From: Tyto alba
Lineage: Eukaryota > Chordata > Aves > Strigiformes > Tytonidae
NCBI RefSeq assembly: GCF_018691265.1
Contig: NW_024881296.1
Span: 3,123,278-3,187,277 of the forward strand
DNA length: 64,000 nucleotides
Direction of reading: 5' to 3'
Position 1 is the stretch's first letter. The number at the start of each line of letters is the position of its first letter. The translations under genes were made by a program, and so were the position numbers. This document shows, piece by piece, positions 12,001 to 24,200 of this stretch. The notes beneath the pieces are model-generated. The model searched no databases. It saw only the letters and a program-made list of their open reading frames with translations, and was not told the origin of the DNA.

Positions 12001-15000
12001 AGACCTGCTCTCCTCCCTGGGTCTGCACTCAGCCGGCAGTGTGAGTTTCTTGCTGCATTTTGAAACAGAAAACATCTATCTTGGCACACTAGGATTAACA
12101 AACTCTCTTAGAGTGGAGCATTGTGTAGCAATTAATTGACAAATGCCTGTGTCCTTCACTAATACAAAGAATTTTAGCTTTTGCAACCCATTCTTCTACT
12201 CACATTCACAAGTTAGGAAACAGATTTATATCTGTAAGTAAACCTTTTAAAGCTATGTTTATATAGATAGACCTTTTAAAGCTACATTTAAGCAGTAGGG
12301 CCTGGATCTACTGGGTCTGTACAATTGAATGTGCGTGAACCATTGTAAAGTAGATCTTACATTAAAATTTATTTTTAAATTGTCTGTAGTCACATTCATA
12401 GCTTTTCACGTTAACATGAATAATTCAAACTCTGTACCAGTGGAGAATTCTTTCTCTTGAAGTTGCAAAGAAAGCATAGCTAGGAATTGTTTGGATGCAT
12501 CTCATAAAAAGACTAATTATGCTAATTTTATTGAGCATCATTGTTACAGCAGTGTTGTATCTGGCTGTGGGAAAGGACTGTATTTCTCTCTCCATGATAT
12601 TAGGAAAGATGCTGACACCCAGATTTTAGTGCCCTTGACTGAACAGGATTAATTAACTTCAGAAATTAAAAGTCTTGCTAATCGATTGTTTCATTTAAAA
12701 TTCATTCACTGCTAAGCTTGTGGGGTTTGCATAGAGTATGATTCCCTGATGTCACTAGACATGGCAATTGGCACTGTGTTCTCCAAGCTGTGCCGCATAG
12801 TGATGCTCTGATGAGCTGACACGCTTTAGGGCCACTGGAGACCCAAGACCTGTGAGAGAAAACAAAAACAAGTAGAAAAACATGATAACTGGGATGTGGG
12901 GAGTAGTAGGGACTCCATCAGCAAAGCTGTCTTCAAGCCCTGTCTGCGGGAGCGGTTGTCTGTGCACTGCTGCTGCTTCTCTGGTGATAGGGAGAGCTTT
13001 GTCCTGCTGCAGCTGCAGGTGAGGAGGTCCTGCCTGTCCTCCACCCCCTCCTCAGACTGCTGAAATCTGGCCCTGTGGCTGTCAGCTGCTCGATAGCATG
13101 ATAACGCAGGTAACAATCTGTTCATAAATCAGCAGAGTGCAGCCCTCATAGGGTTCATCCTAGCTTTCAGGGTATAAAACATAAGCATTATTGGCCTGTC
13201 CACCATCCTCGTAAGACCAGCATTTGCAGTTTGTCTTCTCTTTGTCACCCAAATTACTGCTGTCTCTATCAGGAAAAGGCCAGTGAAGTGCCTCAGGGAA
13301 AGTGAAAAGGAGAAAAGTAGGAGAAAAGTTTAACCTCAGCTGTCAGCAAGCTAGGAGGCTTCATATATTGCTGGAAGAGTTCATTGTAAGGGTCAACAGA
13401 GAGGCAGCGTTTCTCTTTCTATTAAAGACATGTACTTGACACCAAATTGAATATCTGACCACTGAACATTGTGAGGATGTATTGTGACTGTTTTTTCGCT
13501 GGAGGGCAGCTAGCCCTTCCACCGCAGTAGAGGCAGAGTTTGAAAAAAAAAAGGGCCTTGCTCTGGCCCCATCTTTTAAGAGCAAGCACAGCCTGTCTGT
13601 CAGCTGGGGATGGGCAAAGAGATTTACAGTGCTGCTGGAGCTGTGCTACCCAGGAGGAGAAACCAGCCCAGTGATGGGCTTCCCTCCTGCGTGCCCGATG
13701 CTCTCACAGGGTCAGTGCCCTGAACTGCAGTGGGGCTCAAGGGGCTTAATGAATACCTGTAAATCTGCTAGTGCCTCAACAGAGAACTGCTAACCTGTGA
13801 GAGGTAAGGTGATGGGGACCTTTACAGCTCTTATCTGCCTTTGTTTGATTCTGGCAGCACCCTCCACTCTGTTTTCTGTTTCTTTTCCACTATGCAAAAA
13901 ACAATTAATATCGCTTTTTTTCTAAGCAGTCCAAAAAGTTTTATTGGATTCCTAAAGCTACTTGACTACCTGAGGTTTGGGTTCTTTTAAAATGAAGCAG
14001 ATGAACCTGGCTCTTAAGGTCCAGGAAAGGCTGACCAGCAATCATCTAAGAAAAGCTTGATTACTTTTCAGTGTGTCCAGCTAATTACTTGAACATTGAA
14101 ATCTGTTTTGAAGCATAACAGGGCTGCAATTTGCCAGCCATTGCACTTACATAGATACATTTCAGCAGGCACAGAGGCATCATGAGGTCTCTGAAGCATT
14201 TTTAAGTGGTCCTTAGCCCTTTTGCTCTGAGCTTCTGGAGTAGATTGAACATCACTTAAAAGCAATCCTTCTTCAAAGGATAATCACACAATACTAACTC
14301 TCTAAAGGCTGCCACGTGGATTTATGGCTGTGTGACACAGCAGGTATTTCAGTTATTTGAGAATGAAGGGAAATATAGCTGAATATTGCAGTCATTGAGA
14401 GAATTTTTGAGTGAGGAACCAACAACTAGGCAGATTTCAGCAGGTCTGAATGATGTTAGGGCTAAGGTTTAGACCCTGACCCTATTGGATGATTGTATAT
14501 TACTAGGAGTGTAAATCTAGACTTCTATTATAGCTGTATATTTGATTTTCACAAGCTGCCGCAATCTGCTTCATTCTTGCTCAGTTGTTGAAAGTATCTA
14601 AGTTAACAAAGTGCTTATTGTCAACTGCACAGGAAAATTTTATAAGATAGATAGAAAAATGATTGGAGGTGAGCTGCTTAATAACAGAAACAAAGACAGT
14701 CTTGGTTTTGTTTCTGAACAGTCTTAGTTGTATCCTTGGAAATCAACCCTGTGTTATTACATTTTGACAAAAAGACATTGTTTTATTTTTGTCAGAAAAC
14801 AGCACTTCAGCTGAGGAGGCCCAGCCATTTGAAGGAGTGATAAAGAAATAAAACCTCATCATTTTCACTTATTTCTTTGCTGTTCATGGTAAAAATTGAA
14901 AACAGACTGGTGAACAACCCTGCTAATATTACGGGATTCCAGAAGAGGGGAATATTGGGAAACCAGAGCACCAAGTTGACTCCATTTCTTTGTTCTGCTG

Positions 15001-18000
15001 AGTTCTTCCTTTTTGGTCCTGCTCAGTTCATGAGTTACCCTATCCCTTCAGCTTTTCAAGACATGTTGAAAGAGATGAGAATAACATTGGCTGTTCATCC
15101 TTCAGGAGATAAAAAGAAGGAAGCAATATTGACCATTATAACTTGATCCCTGATCTGTTCAGTCTCGGAACTGACCAGTTCCCTGTTGACTGGAGCAAGT
15201 CCCTTAGATGCCACCAGTATATCTGGGCTGAATCGATGATTTCAGAAGACAGACAAGGGCTTATGTTCACTTCTGAATTTCAGCCAGTTCATGCTTGTGT
15301 TGATATCCATTGCTTGTACTGAAAATGAAGGGCATTCACCATCAGAGTTGACTTATCTCCACCATGAGAATTTCTTGTAGAAAGTAAGAAAGTGAGAGCT
15401 TTTAATATATCTGTATATCTATTATTTTAGGGAAAGCAAAGGGATAAACATGAATAGACAGTATTTATGTGCTTTGGCACTGTCAGCAGATAGAGTTTGA
15501 TAAGTCACATGTTCAGTACTGATGACAGTCTCATTGCCTTGTACTATAACATGCTTCTGGCTGTGTTTTTTTTGTTTTGTTTTGTTTTGTTTTTTTTTTT
15601 TTTTGTTTAATGGGTAGATAAACCATATTTCCTAATAAACATTTTATATATAGTTTATTTAAGGAAAGGAATAATCAATAATCAGCAATTAGGAAGTTTT
15701 GTAGTCTGCAGCTAAAAGGATTTTATGGAAAATAATTCTATCTAATATACAAATACAGAGCCCTAATTCTTAAAGAACATGTGCCATTTCCTCAAATCAT
15801 ATATAAACACAATATATCCATTGTTTGCTCAGTACAGGAATATGCACATTATGCATTTGTGGACATTTTATAAATGCCTAACAATACTTGGCTAAATGCT
15901 GTCCTTACCAAGACTCACATCGGATTTTGACCAAGCAAAAATATGAATTACTATTAAAGACGACATAAAGTTTGATCCATCAAAGCATCCTAATACAACA
16001 TTATTCATCCACAGTCAATATGTGAAATTGCAACCTTTGTGCTTAATGTGTGTCATGAAAATGCTCATTGGAAAACATCAGGTAGGACAGAGAACCAAGT
16101 ACAATGTAATTAAATGCTACTGTGCCAATGTAGCAAATACTCAGTAACAACTGAGATGGCTGTCACTGTAGTACAATGACAATCGAATATACTTTTATTG
16201 TAAATTATCTATTCTTGGGCTTTCTGTGAAAAAGTGGTAGCAAATGTGTGGCATCATTGTCTTCTGCGACATAAGTTGAGGACAAGAAGTTAGTTAATTC
16301 TGGAATTACTGTCAGAATATCTGGGACCAAAAAAAATGATAATGTTAATACATAAATAAACCTTCTGGGCCCTTTCAAGATTCATATTCTACTTAAGTGT
16401 GAAGCATATATTGTCCATAATAGTGCAGATGAAAATGTCATTTGCAGAAGGATGAACCATTGAACTTCATCTCCTTTGTTCCACTTGCAGATATAGAAAT
16501 GAACGTGAATATCAGCAGAGGCTAAAAGAAACCCTTGAACGCCTTAATAAGGTAAGCCTGGAAAAATGGAAAAGGGAAGGTCTTTATAATTTTTTTCCTT
16601 TGGTTTCATTTACTACAGAAAGCTGCTTTGAAGAAACAGTGGGAAGATCAAGTGTCAGAGCAAGACATTTATTGTCATTATGCATCGATAGAAAGTTCTC
16701 CTTCCCCTCCATCCCCCTCCTGAATGGCTGAGCCACAGGGTGTGTGTATGCACCATGTAGTGCCCTGCTCTGTACAGTCCTGCTGACTTTGGTCATGCAG
16801 TACATGTCATCTGCACCCCACAGCCTCAGCTGTGCTTGGGACTTCATTAATTTTTCAGTAAGACCAAGGACTAGGAGGATCTACTGCATAACAGTCCCTT
16901 TAGAGCATCAGCAATTGGCTCCTGCATTCATTTTGGGACCTGGAGTTGACATGCATGTTACTTCTTCCACATCCAATGTGAATTTTGCAAATTCACCCTT
17001 ACTGAAGATCTGGCATGTGTTTAGGTGCATTTAATAACTCTTTTCAACTCATTTAACACTCTTTTTTTTTTTTTTAACACAGAAGACAGTTTCTCTCTGA
17101 GCAAATTAGAGTCTACACACAGAGGTAGGAAAAGCCCTTTTTTTAGTCATACCGTGCAGCCAACACACATATCTGAGAGTCTGAAATATGACCTGAGAAA
17201 ACATGTTTATTGCTAAATACCTTATAGAATCTTAGAATCACAGATTGGTTTAGGTTGGAAGGGACCTTAAAGGCCCCCCAGTGCCACCCCCTGCCCCGGG
17301 CAGGGCCCCCTTCCCCCAGCCCAGAGTGCTCCCAGCCCCATCCAACCTGGCCTTGAACCCTTCCAGGGAGGGGGCACCCACAGCTGCTCTGGGCACCCTG
17401 GGCCAGCGCCTCACCTCCCTCACAGGGAAGAATTTCTTCCTTCTATCTAATATAAATCCACCCTCTTTCAGTTTAAAACCGTTACCCCTCATCCCATCCC
17501 CACCCCCTGATCCAGAGTCCCTCCCCCTCTTCCCTGTCCCCCCTTTAAGCCCTGGGAGGCCGCTTGAAGGTCTCCCCAGAGCCTTCTCTTCCCCAGGCTG
17601 AACCCCCCCAACTCTCTCAGCCTGGCCTCACAGAGGAGCTGCTCCAGCCCCCCCAGCATCTTCGTGGCCTCCTCTGGCTCCACTTCACTTGAGCAGGTCC
17701 GTGTCCTTCTGATGTTGGGGCCCCAGAGCTGAACCTCCTTCTCCTTTTTTTTTTAATACAGCTACTGTATTAAAGTATATTTAGTACTGATGTTGTGGCA
17801 TGAGAAAATGCTGATTGTGTCCAAGTCTTGAAGTCTGGTGTGTCTCACAACTCCTCAGTTCCTTGCAGGATATGGTTAGACCTTCCCAAGACAAACCCTC
17901 AGCCTCAGCTTCTCATTAGTTTTCCAAATAAAATAGAAGTCACAAAACCCCCTGATTTGTTCCTTTCACAGTGAAACACGAGGAATATTTATATTGAGCT

Positions 18001-18147
18001 ATACTTTCCTAAACTAATACCATAGGAATAATAATAGTAATAGTAATAACAACAATAGCAACAATAGCAACAACAACAACAACAGCAACAGCAACAACAA
18101 TAACAATAACAATAACAATAACAATAACAATAACAATAATAATAATG

Positions 18148-18208
<61 letters not shown>

Positions 18209-21200
18209 TACAGTGGCTGAGAAAAGATAAAAATTAACTGACATATTTAGGAAGCTTCCAAACGAGGTCTGTGAAACTGAGAAAGCCTGATTCATCCTGT
18301 CTTGCTACTAGCTTTCATCTGAGTGAAGAAAGTTATATTGTGTCTTTTCCTAGTTCTATTTTTCACAGTTTATCCTTCATCTATATTGGGAAACAATTAT
18401 GGGTGGATTAAATAGAGATTTTTTTTTATTTCCCCACTACAAATAACAGGAGCTGTTCTGCTTAAGCAGTCATATCAATGATATGCATGTTTTATATTAA
18501 AAAAAATAAGTGAGTTTTAGCATTTCTGTCTCCAATGATCTCTAGATATCCTGCAGCAGTGCTGTTTTACAGTGTGCTAGCAAGGTTCTTGGACATCCTG
18601 CAAGTTCTTAAAAAATATCTGTGGAGGCCAATATTTCATAAGGCGTAGCTGGAACTGGTGGGTCCACCTTCATGGTTCTTCTCAGCCAAACTGTGGCTAA
18701 AGAAAAGTGAATGAATTTGACAACCCCAAGCACAGCTGACAAGATCTTGAGCTGTGGGGGGTGTTTTTATCTCGGGCTGTGTTTGGGCTGCCCCTGGGTG
18801 CCCCCGTTGCAGCAGCTCCTTGTATTTGGGCAACAAATGATGGAAAGACCATCACTGGTTTTCTGTACAGTGTCCAAGGCATAGCCTGAAACCTGTGTGT
18901 GCAGATGTAAGCTCATGCCTTTTCTGACAGATGAAGAATTGATTTGGAAACTCAGCAAACACTAGTTCTGGAGAGCTTGAAGGGATTTCTCTCCCATGGT
19001 AAATGAAAATGATGCTTCAGCACATGGATCAACTTTCTAGAATCAGCACCTAAAGCAGAAAGGTTTTTAAGAAGTTGAGTGAAGAGTAAAAACTGCAAAG
19101 TTCAGAAGAAAATGTGTAGGCACTGCTCTCATACATGGCACCATCAATAAAGCTAGTCTATGTGAAAGCAGGGAATAAAGGCAAAAGTATTTTTCCCCTT
19201 TGAAGGAACATGTGGAAAGCCAACAGAGGCTTTTGCCTATTACGTGCAGAAATATTTGCTTATCAGTATTATCTAGGGGCCTGGGGGCTTTTTTCTGGCT
19301 CCCCCCCAAGCCTCCCAACATGGCCATTGTCCTACTGATCTTCCTCTCAATAGGGAGGCAGAGGAGTGCAGAAAAGCAGAGGGCATTCCTGATGACCAGC
19401 TCTAAATGTGCTGGTCTGGATGTGTCTGAATCAGCCACTGTCTCACAAAACAGAGAGACTGCTGGAGAGGTCTCTGTCTGGGACGCTCAGCCGCATAATG
19501 AGACAGCTAACATCTACACATTTTTGGAATAGCGCGTGCTGTGCACATGCAGAAAGAAAAATCCCCTTCTACCAGTGATGTGTTGCACTCATATATTCCA
19601 GTGGTTTATTTGCAACTCGTGATCCACTCACTGAGGCATTTTTACAGCAAGTAATGGCACATAGCTAATTTTAAAGGAACACCTTTAATTTTTGTTTTCT
19701 TTTTACACATTGAGTTAAATGCAGAAATCAAGACTTTCTTGAGGCAAACTGCAAATTGGCAGAAGAACTTACAAGTTTTGTATAGTTGCAAGGAAGATTC
19801 AGTTGAAAAGGTACTTTCTCAGAAGTGATATTTTACAGTATTAGTGATAAACTTAACCAAGAAGGCATGTGTTAAGTGGAAAAATAAGACTCTTCCCTTC
19901 ACAATTATAGATTTGTAAAATAAGTTGTCAAGTTCCATGGAAATTATTCTATTTTCAAGGGTTTATATTAAATAACATAACATAGGAAAAATATAAATTA
20001 GTCCTTTTTTACAGAAATTGAGATTTCACTGGATTTAAATACCAGTGTCACTCATACCTATGTACTCTGAGATCATGATTTCTAGTCAAATGCCTTGTCC
20101 TCTGAATTAACTAGACATTATGAACTTTTGTCCTTACAAATCCCAATGTATTAGAAACTTCTGCAGCAAGGTGATTTTTTTCTGGACTTGCTCATTTTTA
20201 TTTCCAGAAATGGCTCAAAACTGTCAAACATTTGTGATATTTGAGAACACACCAAAATGAGTCAAAATCCTTTGGAATATCCTGGGTTTTTTGATAAGAG
20301 CTTCTTTACTGACGATACTAAAAAGGAATCAGGATACCTCAGGTCCTGTCATAAACACTAGAGAAATCAATGCCTTTGTTGATGACATCTGTTTAATATT
20401 CATGTACCATTGCAAGCTTTTAGCGTCAAGGACTGATATTTCATAACGTCTATTACTTGGGTCCCAGCATTCAGAAAGCATATGGTAAACATATTTTGAC
20501 AGTGCCACTGCCAAACTGTATCATAAATTATATTTGTGCAGAAAATCAGTCTGTACAGTGGGAGAACACAATGAATAAGGTGTCTGTTGTTTGTTGGTTT
20601 CATAATACTTTTGTTTCTCCCAGTAGACTTTAATTCTACACGCAGGCTGCTACGCATGTACAACAACCCACATTATGGCTAAGGGGCTGCTGTGTTTTCA
20701 GTACTCTAGCCATACGTACTGACTGTGCCACATGTCTCTGCATTGCAGGAAGCTGATGAAGCACTGCTGTGCAACCTGGAGCTGCAGATTGAGTCCCAGT
20801 TCCTGCAGGATGACATTAATGCCACAAAGGACAGATACAAGAAGGTAACTGGCTGAATTTGCCATCTTCTTTAGCTCTTCCTTCTAGAGACACATGTGAA
20901 GCCTTGCCCTTCTCCATGATCTATTCCAGTGGCAGATTAAAACAAATCCCATTTGTGTTCTGGTGGGTAAATACAGCACTATATATATTCAGAAGGCACA
21001 ACAGCTGCAGTGTGGAGGTCAAGCCCAACAACTGGATGACTGCAACCATCCAAATTGACTCCCTCAGAGTCCAATGCCTATAGCTGTAGCAATGTCTTGA
21101 ATTTTTTGACCTGTTTTCATACTTCAACCCAACATGCTGGTCAAGCTGTCTTGTATTTCATGCTAAGATGTTACTGCTTTTGTGAGAGGGGGATACTCGG

Positions 21201-24200
21201 TTTTCTGGGCCAGAGCATTCCAGTTTATCAGCAGACATAAGCCTGTGTCTGGCTGTACAATTATGCTGCAGCTGACTTTAACACATGCAGCCCCCTCCTC
21301 CTTCCTGGGAGAACTGTGAGGCTTGGGATCAGGCCATTGTCCCATCTTCGCTGCTTTTGAAAGAAGAGGCTCACTGTTTTGGGCCATGTCTAAAAGTATT
21401 TGTGGTTCTCATTTTCAAAATCTCCTGTGAAATCAGAAATCACAGAATCTTTAATTAAAGCTATGAACTATCTTGTCACTTATGCCTGTAATGTACCCTC
21501 AGCATGTTGAAACTGTTAGCACACATGCACTCAAAATCAGGTCTAAAACCACATTCCAAAACCAAGTCTGAACATGAACTGAACTTTTATATGCTGAAAG
21601 AAGGAAATACCTAGGAATAAGCCCCAGAAGTGGAGCACGTTGAAGGGAGTATCTTGCTATGGCATTTTCTGATGAAAACATTTTTTACTTCACCACAGAA
21701 CCTTATGGAAATCCAGACCTATGTTAATGTTTTGCAACAGATCATCCAGACAACTCCTCGTGTGTCCCCTATAACCACTGGCATATGTGAGGTAAGTATT
21801 GGTGTTGGTAAATACATGCTGCTGTAAGTAAGAAGGAGACTGCATTTACTCCTAAAACATCCCAGATGCTCTAACTCCCGCTCCAAGGTTAGATGAAAAT
21901 CGCATTACGCATGAATTGAATACTGAATGTGAGAGAAAAATTAACTATAGCTTTGGAAAACTGAATTGATCAGGAGAAGATTACGTTAGTCAGGTGCACG
22001 CCAGCTTATGTATTAGCCCCCAAAAATGGCTAGTTCAAAGGCAGTTTGTCCTAATTTAAACCCTGCTGGCAGCCAAGCACCACGCAGCCACTCACCCTCC
22101 CTCACCCCCAGAGAATGGGGGAGAGAGAGTTGGAGGGGTAAGGAGACTCCTAAGTTGAGATAAAACCAATTTAATAATTGAAATAAAATTAAATTAAAGT
22201 ATTAATTATAATAATAATAGTAATAATAGAAAATACAAACAAGTAATGTGCAGTGTGATTGCTTACCACTCACTGACCAATGCCCAGACCGTTCCTGGCT
22301 AGCGATCCCAGAGAAGAGAGAATTCTGAAACCATGAACCCCAGAATCCAGAGTGAGCTCCCCAATCAACCCTTACCTATATACTGAGCATGATGTTGTAT
22401 GATGTGGAATGTTTCATTGTCCAGTTTGGGGCTGGTGCTCTGGCCATGCTCCCCCCCCCAGCTTCTTGTGCACCTGCACAGTAGCAGGGTATGGGAAGAT
22501 TTCTTAGCAAAATTGAAGTCATCAGTACGTTACCAACATTCTTCTCATATAAAATCCCATACTGAATCCAAAACACAGCACTATTCTAGCTACTAATAAA
22601 GGAAAAAAATAAATTAGCTCTATCTCAGCTGAAACTAGGACATAGTTGAAGTAGTTGTGCTTCCTGTCTGAGGAGGAGCTAGGAGGATATATGAGTATTT
22701 ACAGGGAAAGTAAATCTTGTCCTGAATTGGTGAAACATGATGAAAATTTTAAAATCAAATAAATTGCTACAGACTAGATGAAAACTTGGTGTTTCCCACC
22801 AACATGCGTGGCTATGCCAAGAATGTTTATTAGTAGGATGAAGATATGGACAGCTGTATCTGTTATATACAGGGTCTGATTTCAGCATAAGCTGGACTTC
22901 TACAGTCCTGCCATCTGACATCTTTTATTCTTAAAGCCATGCCTCAGGGGTTTACTTGAGGTTTAAGACCCATCTTTTTATTTGTTTTTTGTCATTTTCT
23001 GGTTTGGTTTTGTTGGTTTTTTTTGGTTTGTTTGTTTTGTTTTTGTGGGTTTTTTTGTTTTTGTTTTTGTTTTTTTTCTTTACAGTTTATTTCCAGTAGC
23101 GGAATTTCTTTTAGCTCTTTTTAAAAGAGTGAAACATACTTTCCTGTACACACATTGTTTTCTTCCATTTAGGAAAAACTGATAGCAGAGAGGAGGATCC
23201 CTGTCCTGCAGAGCCAGCTGGAGGAATACAAGAGCATCCTCTGCCAGCTCCAGGCACAGAAATATAAACTGCAGACAGAGGTATTGCCACCACTACTTAT
23301 AAACACAGCCAAGATGCTCACGAACTCTGCTGTTTTTATGGTCACCAAGTGAGAGTGCAGTGCAGGGATGAGGGCAGCAGGAGATGGAGAAGCAGCTAAA
23401 GGCTGCAGTGAATAGAAACCAGACCTGGATAATTGCCCATGGCAGGTCTACTTCCATGCAGTTGAATGTTTCTTAGTGGATAGGGTAGAGAATGACTACC
23501 TTATGTCCCCCAATACAGCTTCCTCCATGCCTCAGGTTATCCATTCGGGGTGAGGGGAGTGATACACTGGCATAAAACACCTTTAGGTGGGATTGTGGTC
23601 TCCTCCAGACAGCCATGGCAGCAGCTCTTAACTTCTTGTGCATAACTTCTTTCACTAGGGCACTCAGGGACAGCGCTACCCCCACATTTTTCCTTGGGCT
23701 CTTTCTCATGTCTGATGCTCTGGTGTAAAGGACACATGTACCCTGGGAAGGACAAGAATCAATATAGTGATAAATGAGATAATGAATCAATATAGAAAAA
23801 AGGGGAGAAAAACGGCCTGCTGCTAGCAGACAGAGGGAGGCACTCTTTGGGGAATTAATCGTGCTGCTTTCAAAATCAAATCTTCATGTCCCATTTAGAA
23901 AGAGTTTACTAATTCATTCATTCTCATGCCTTGAGATTAAAAGAATGAATTAACTTTACAAGTGGAGGTCAATGACATGGTTGCTTGTGATGGTGAAGAT
24001 TGGATCTGGTGTCCACAAGCTCCTTTGCTTTCCTGTTTCTGGACTTGATAGCTGTTACCAAGAGGTTATCGACTCCACCTCTTGAGCACTAAACACTAAA
24101 GTGGTCTGTGGAAACTTTTGGTCCACTCGTACACTGTAATATAACCAATCTAATGCAAAGGGACTTAGCTCCTAAATTTAGGCTTTTAAAAGGTTTTTGA

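Larger units (their letters stand above)
9069..16490 (+). other. BFSP1: BFSP1 intron 1
   Basis: This 7.4-kb intron runs from GTAAGG to TTGCAG. No coding exon is recognisable inside it. It contains a G-quadruplex motif (11410-11430), a 29-base imperfect tandem duplication (12242-12290) and a TTTTG/T-rich simple repeat (15566-15608). The rest looks like unique, AT-rich intronic DNA. Confidence 0.85.
16552..20748 (+). other. BFSP1: BFSP1 intron 2
   Basis: A 4.2-kb intron. It holds a CR1 retroposon fragment (17224-17745, antisense to the gene) and a 184-base AAC/AAT microsatellite (18027-18210). No exon is recognisable between these. Confidence 0.85.
21792..23172 (+). other. BFSP1: BFSP1 intron 4
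   Basis: A 1.4-kb intron, of which about 600 bases are a solo endogenous-retrovirus LTR (22047-22642) on the opposite strand. It also has a 107-base T/G-rich tract (22974-23080), ending about 90 bases before the exon 5 acceptor. Confidence 0.85.

Noticed and set aside
17250..17683. Pro- and Gly-rich open frames on both strands
   Set aside because: They fall inside the CR1 fragment and come from its C-rich composition. No reverse transcriptase or ORF1 motif is present.
18014..18295. Open frame on the - strand made almost only of Leu
   Set aside because: It is the translated AAC/AAT microsatellite, not a protein.
22982..23182. Phe/Val-rich open frame
   Set aside because: By-product of the T/G-rich low-complexity tract before BFSP1 exon 5.
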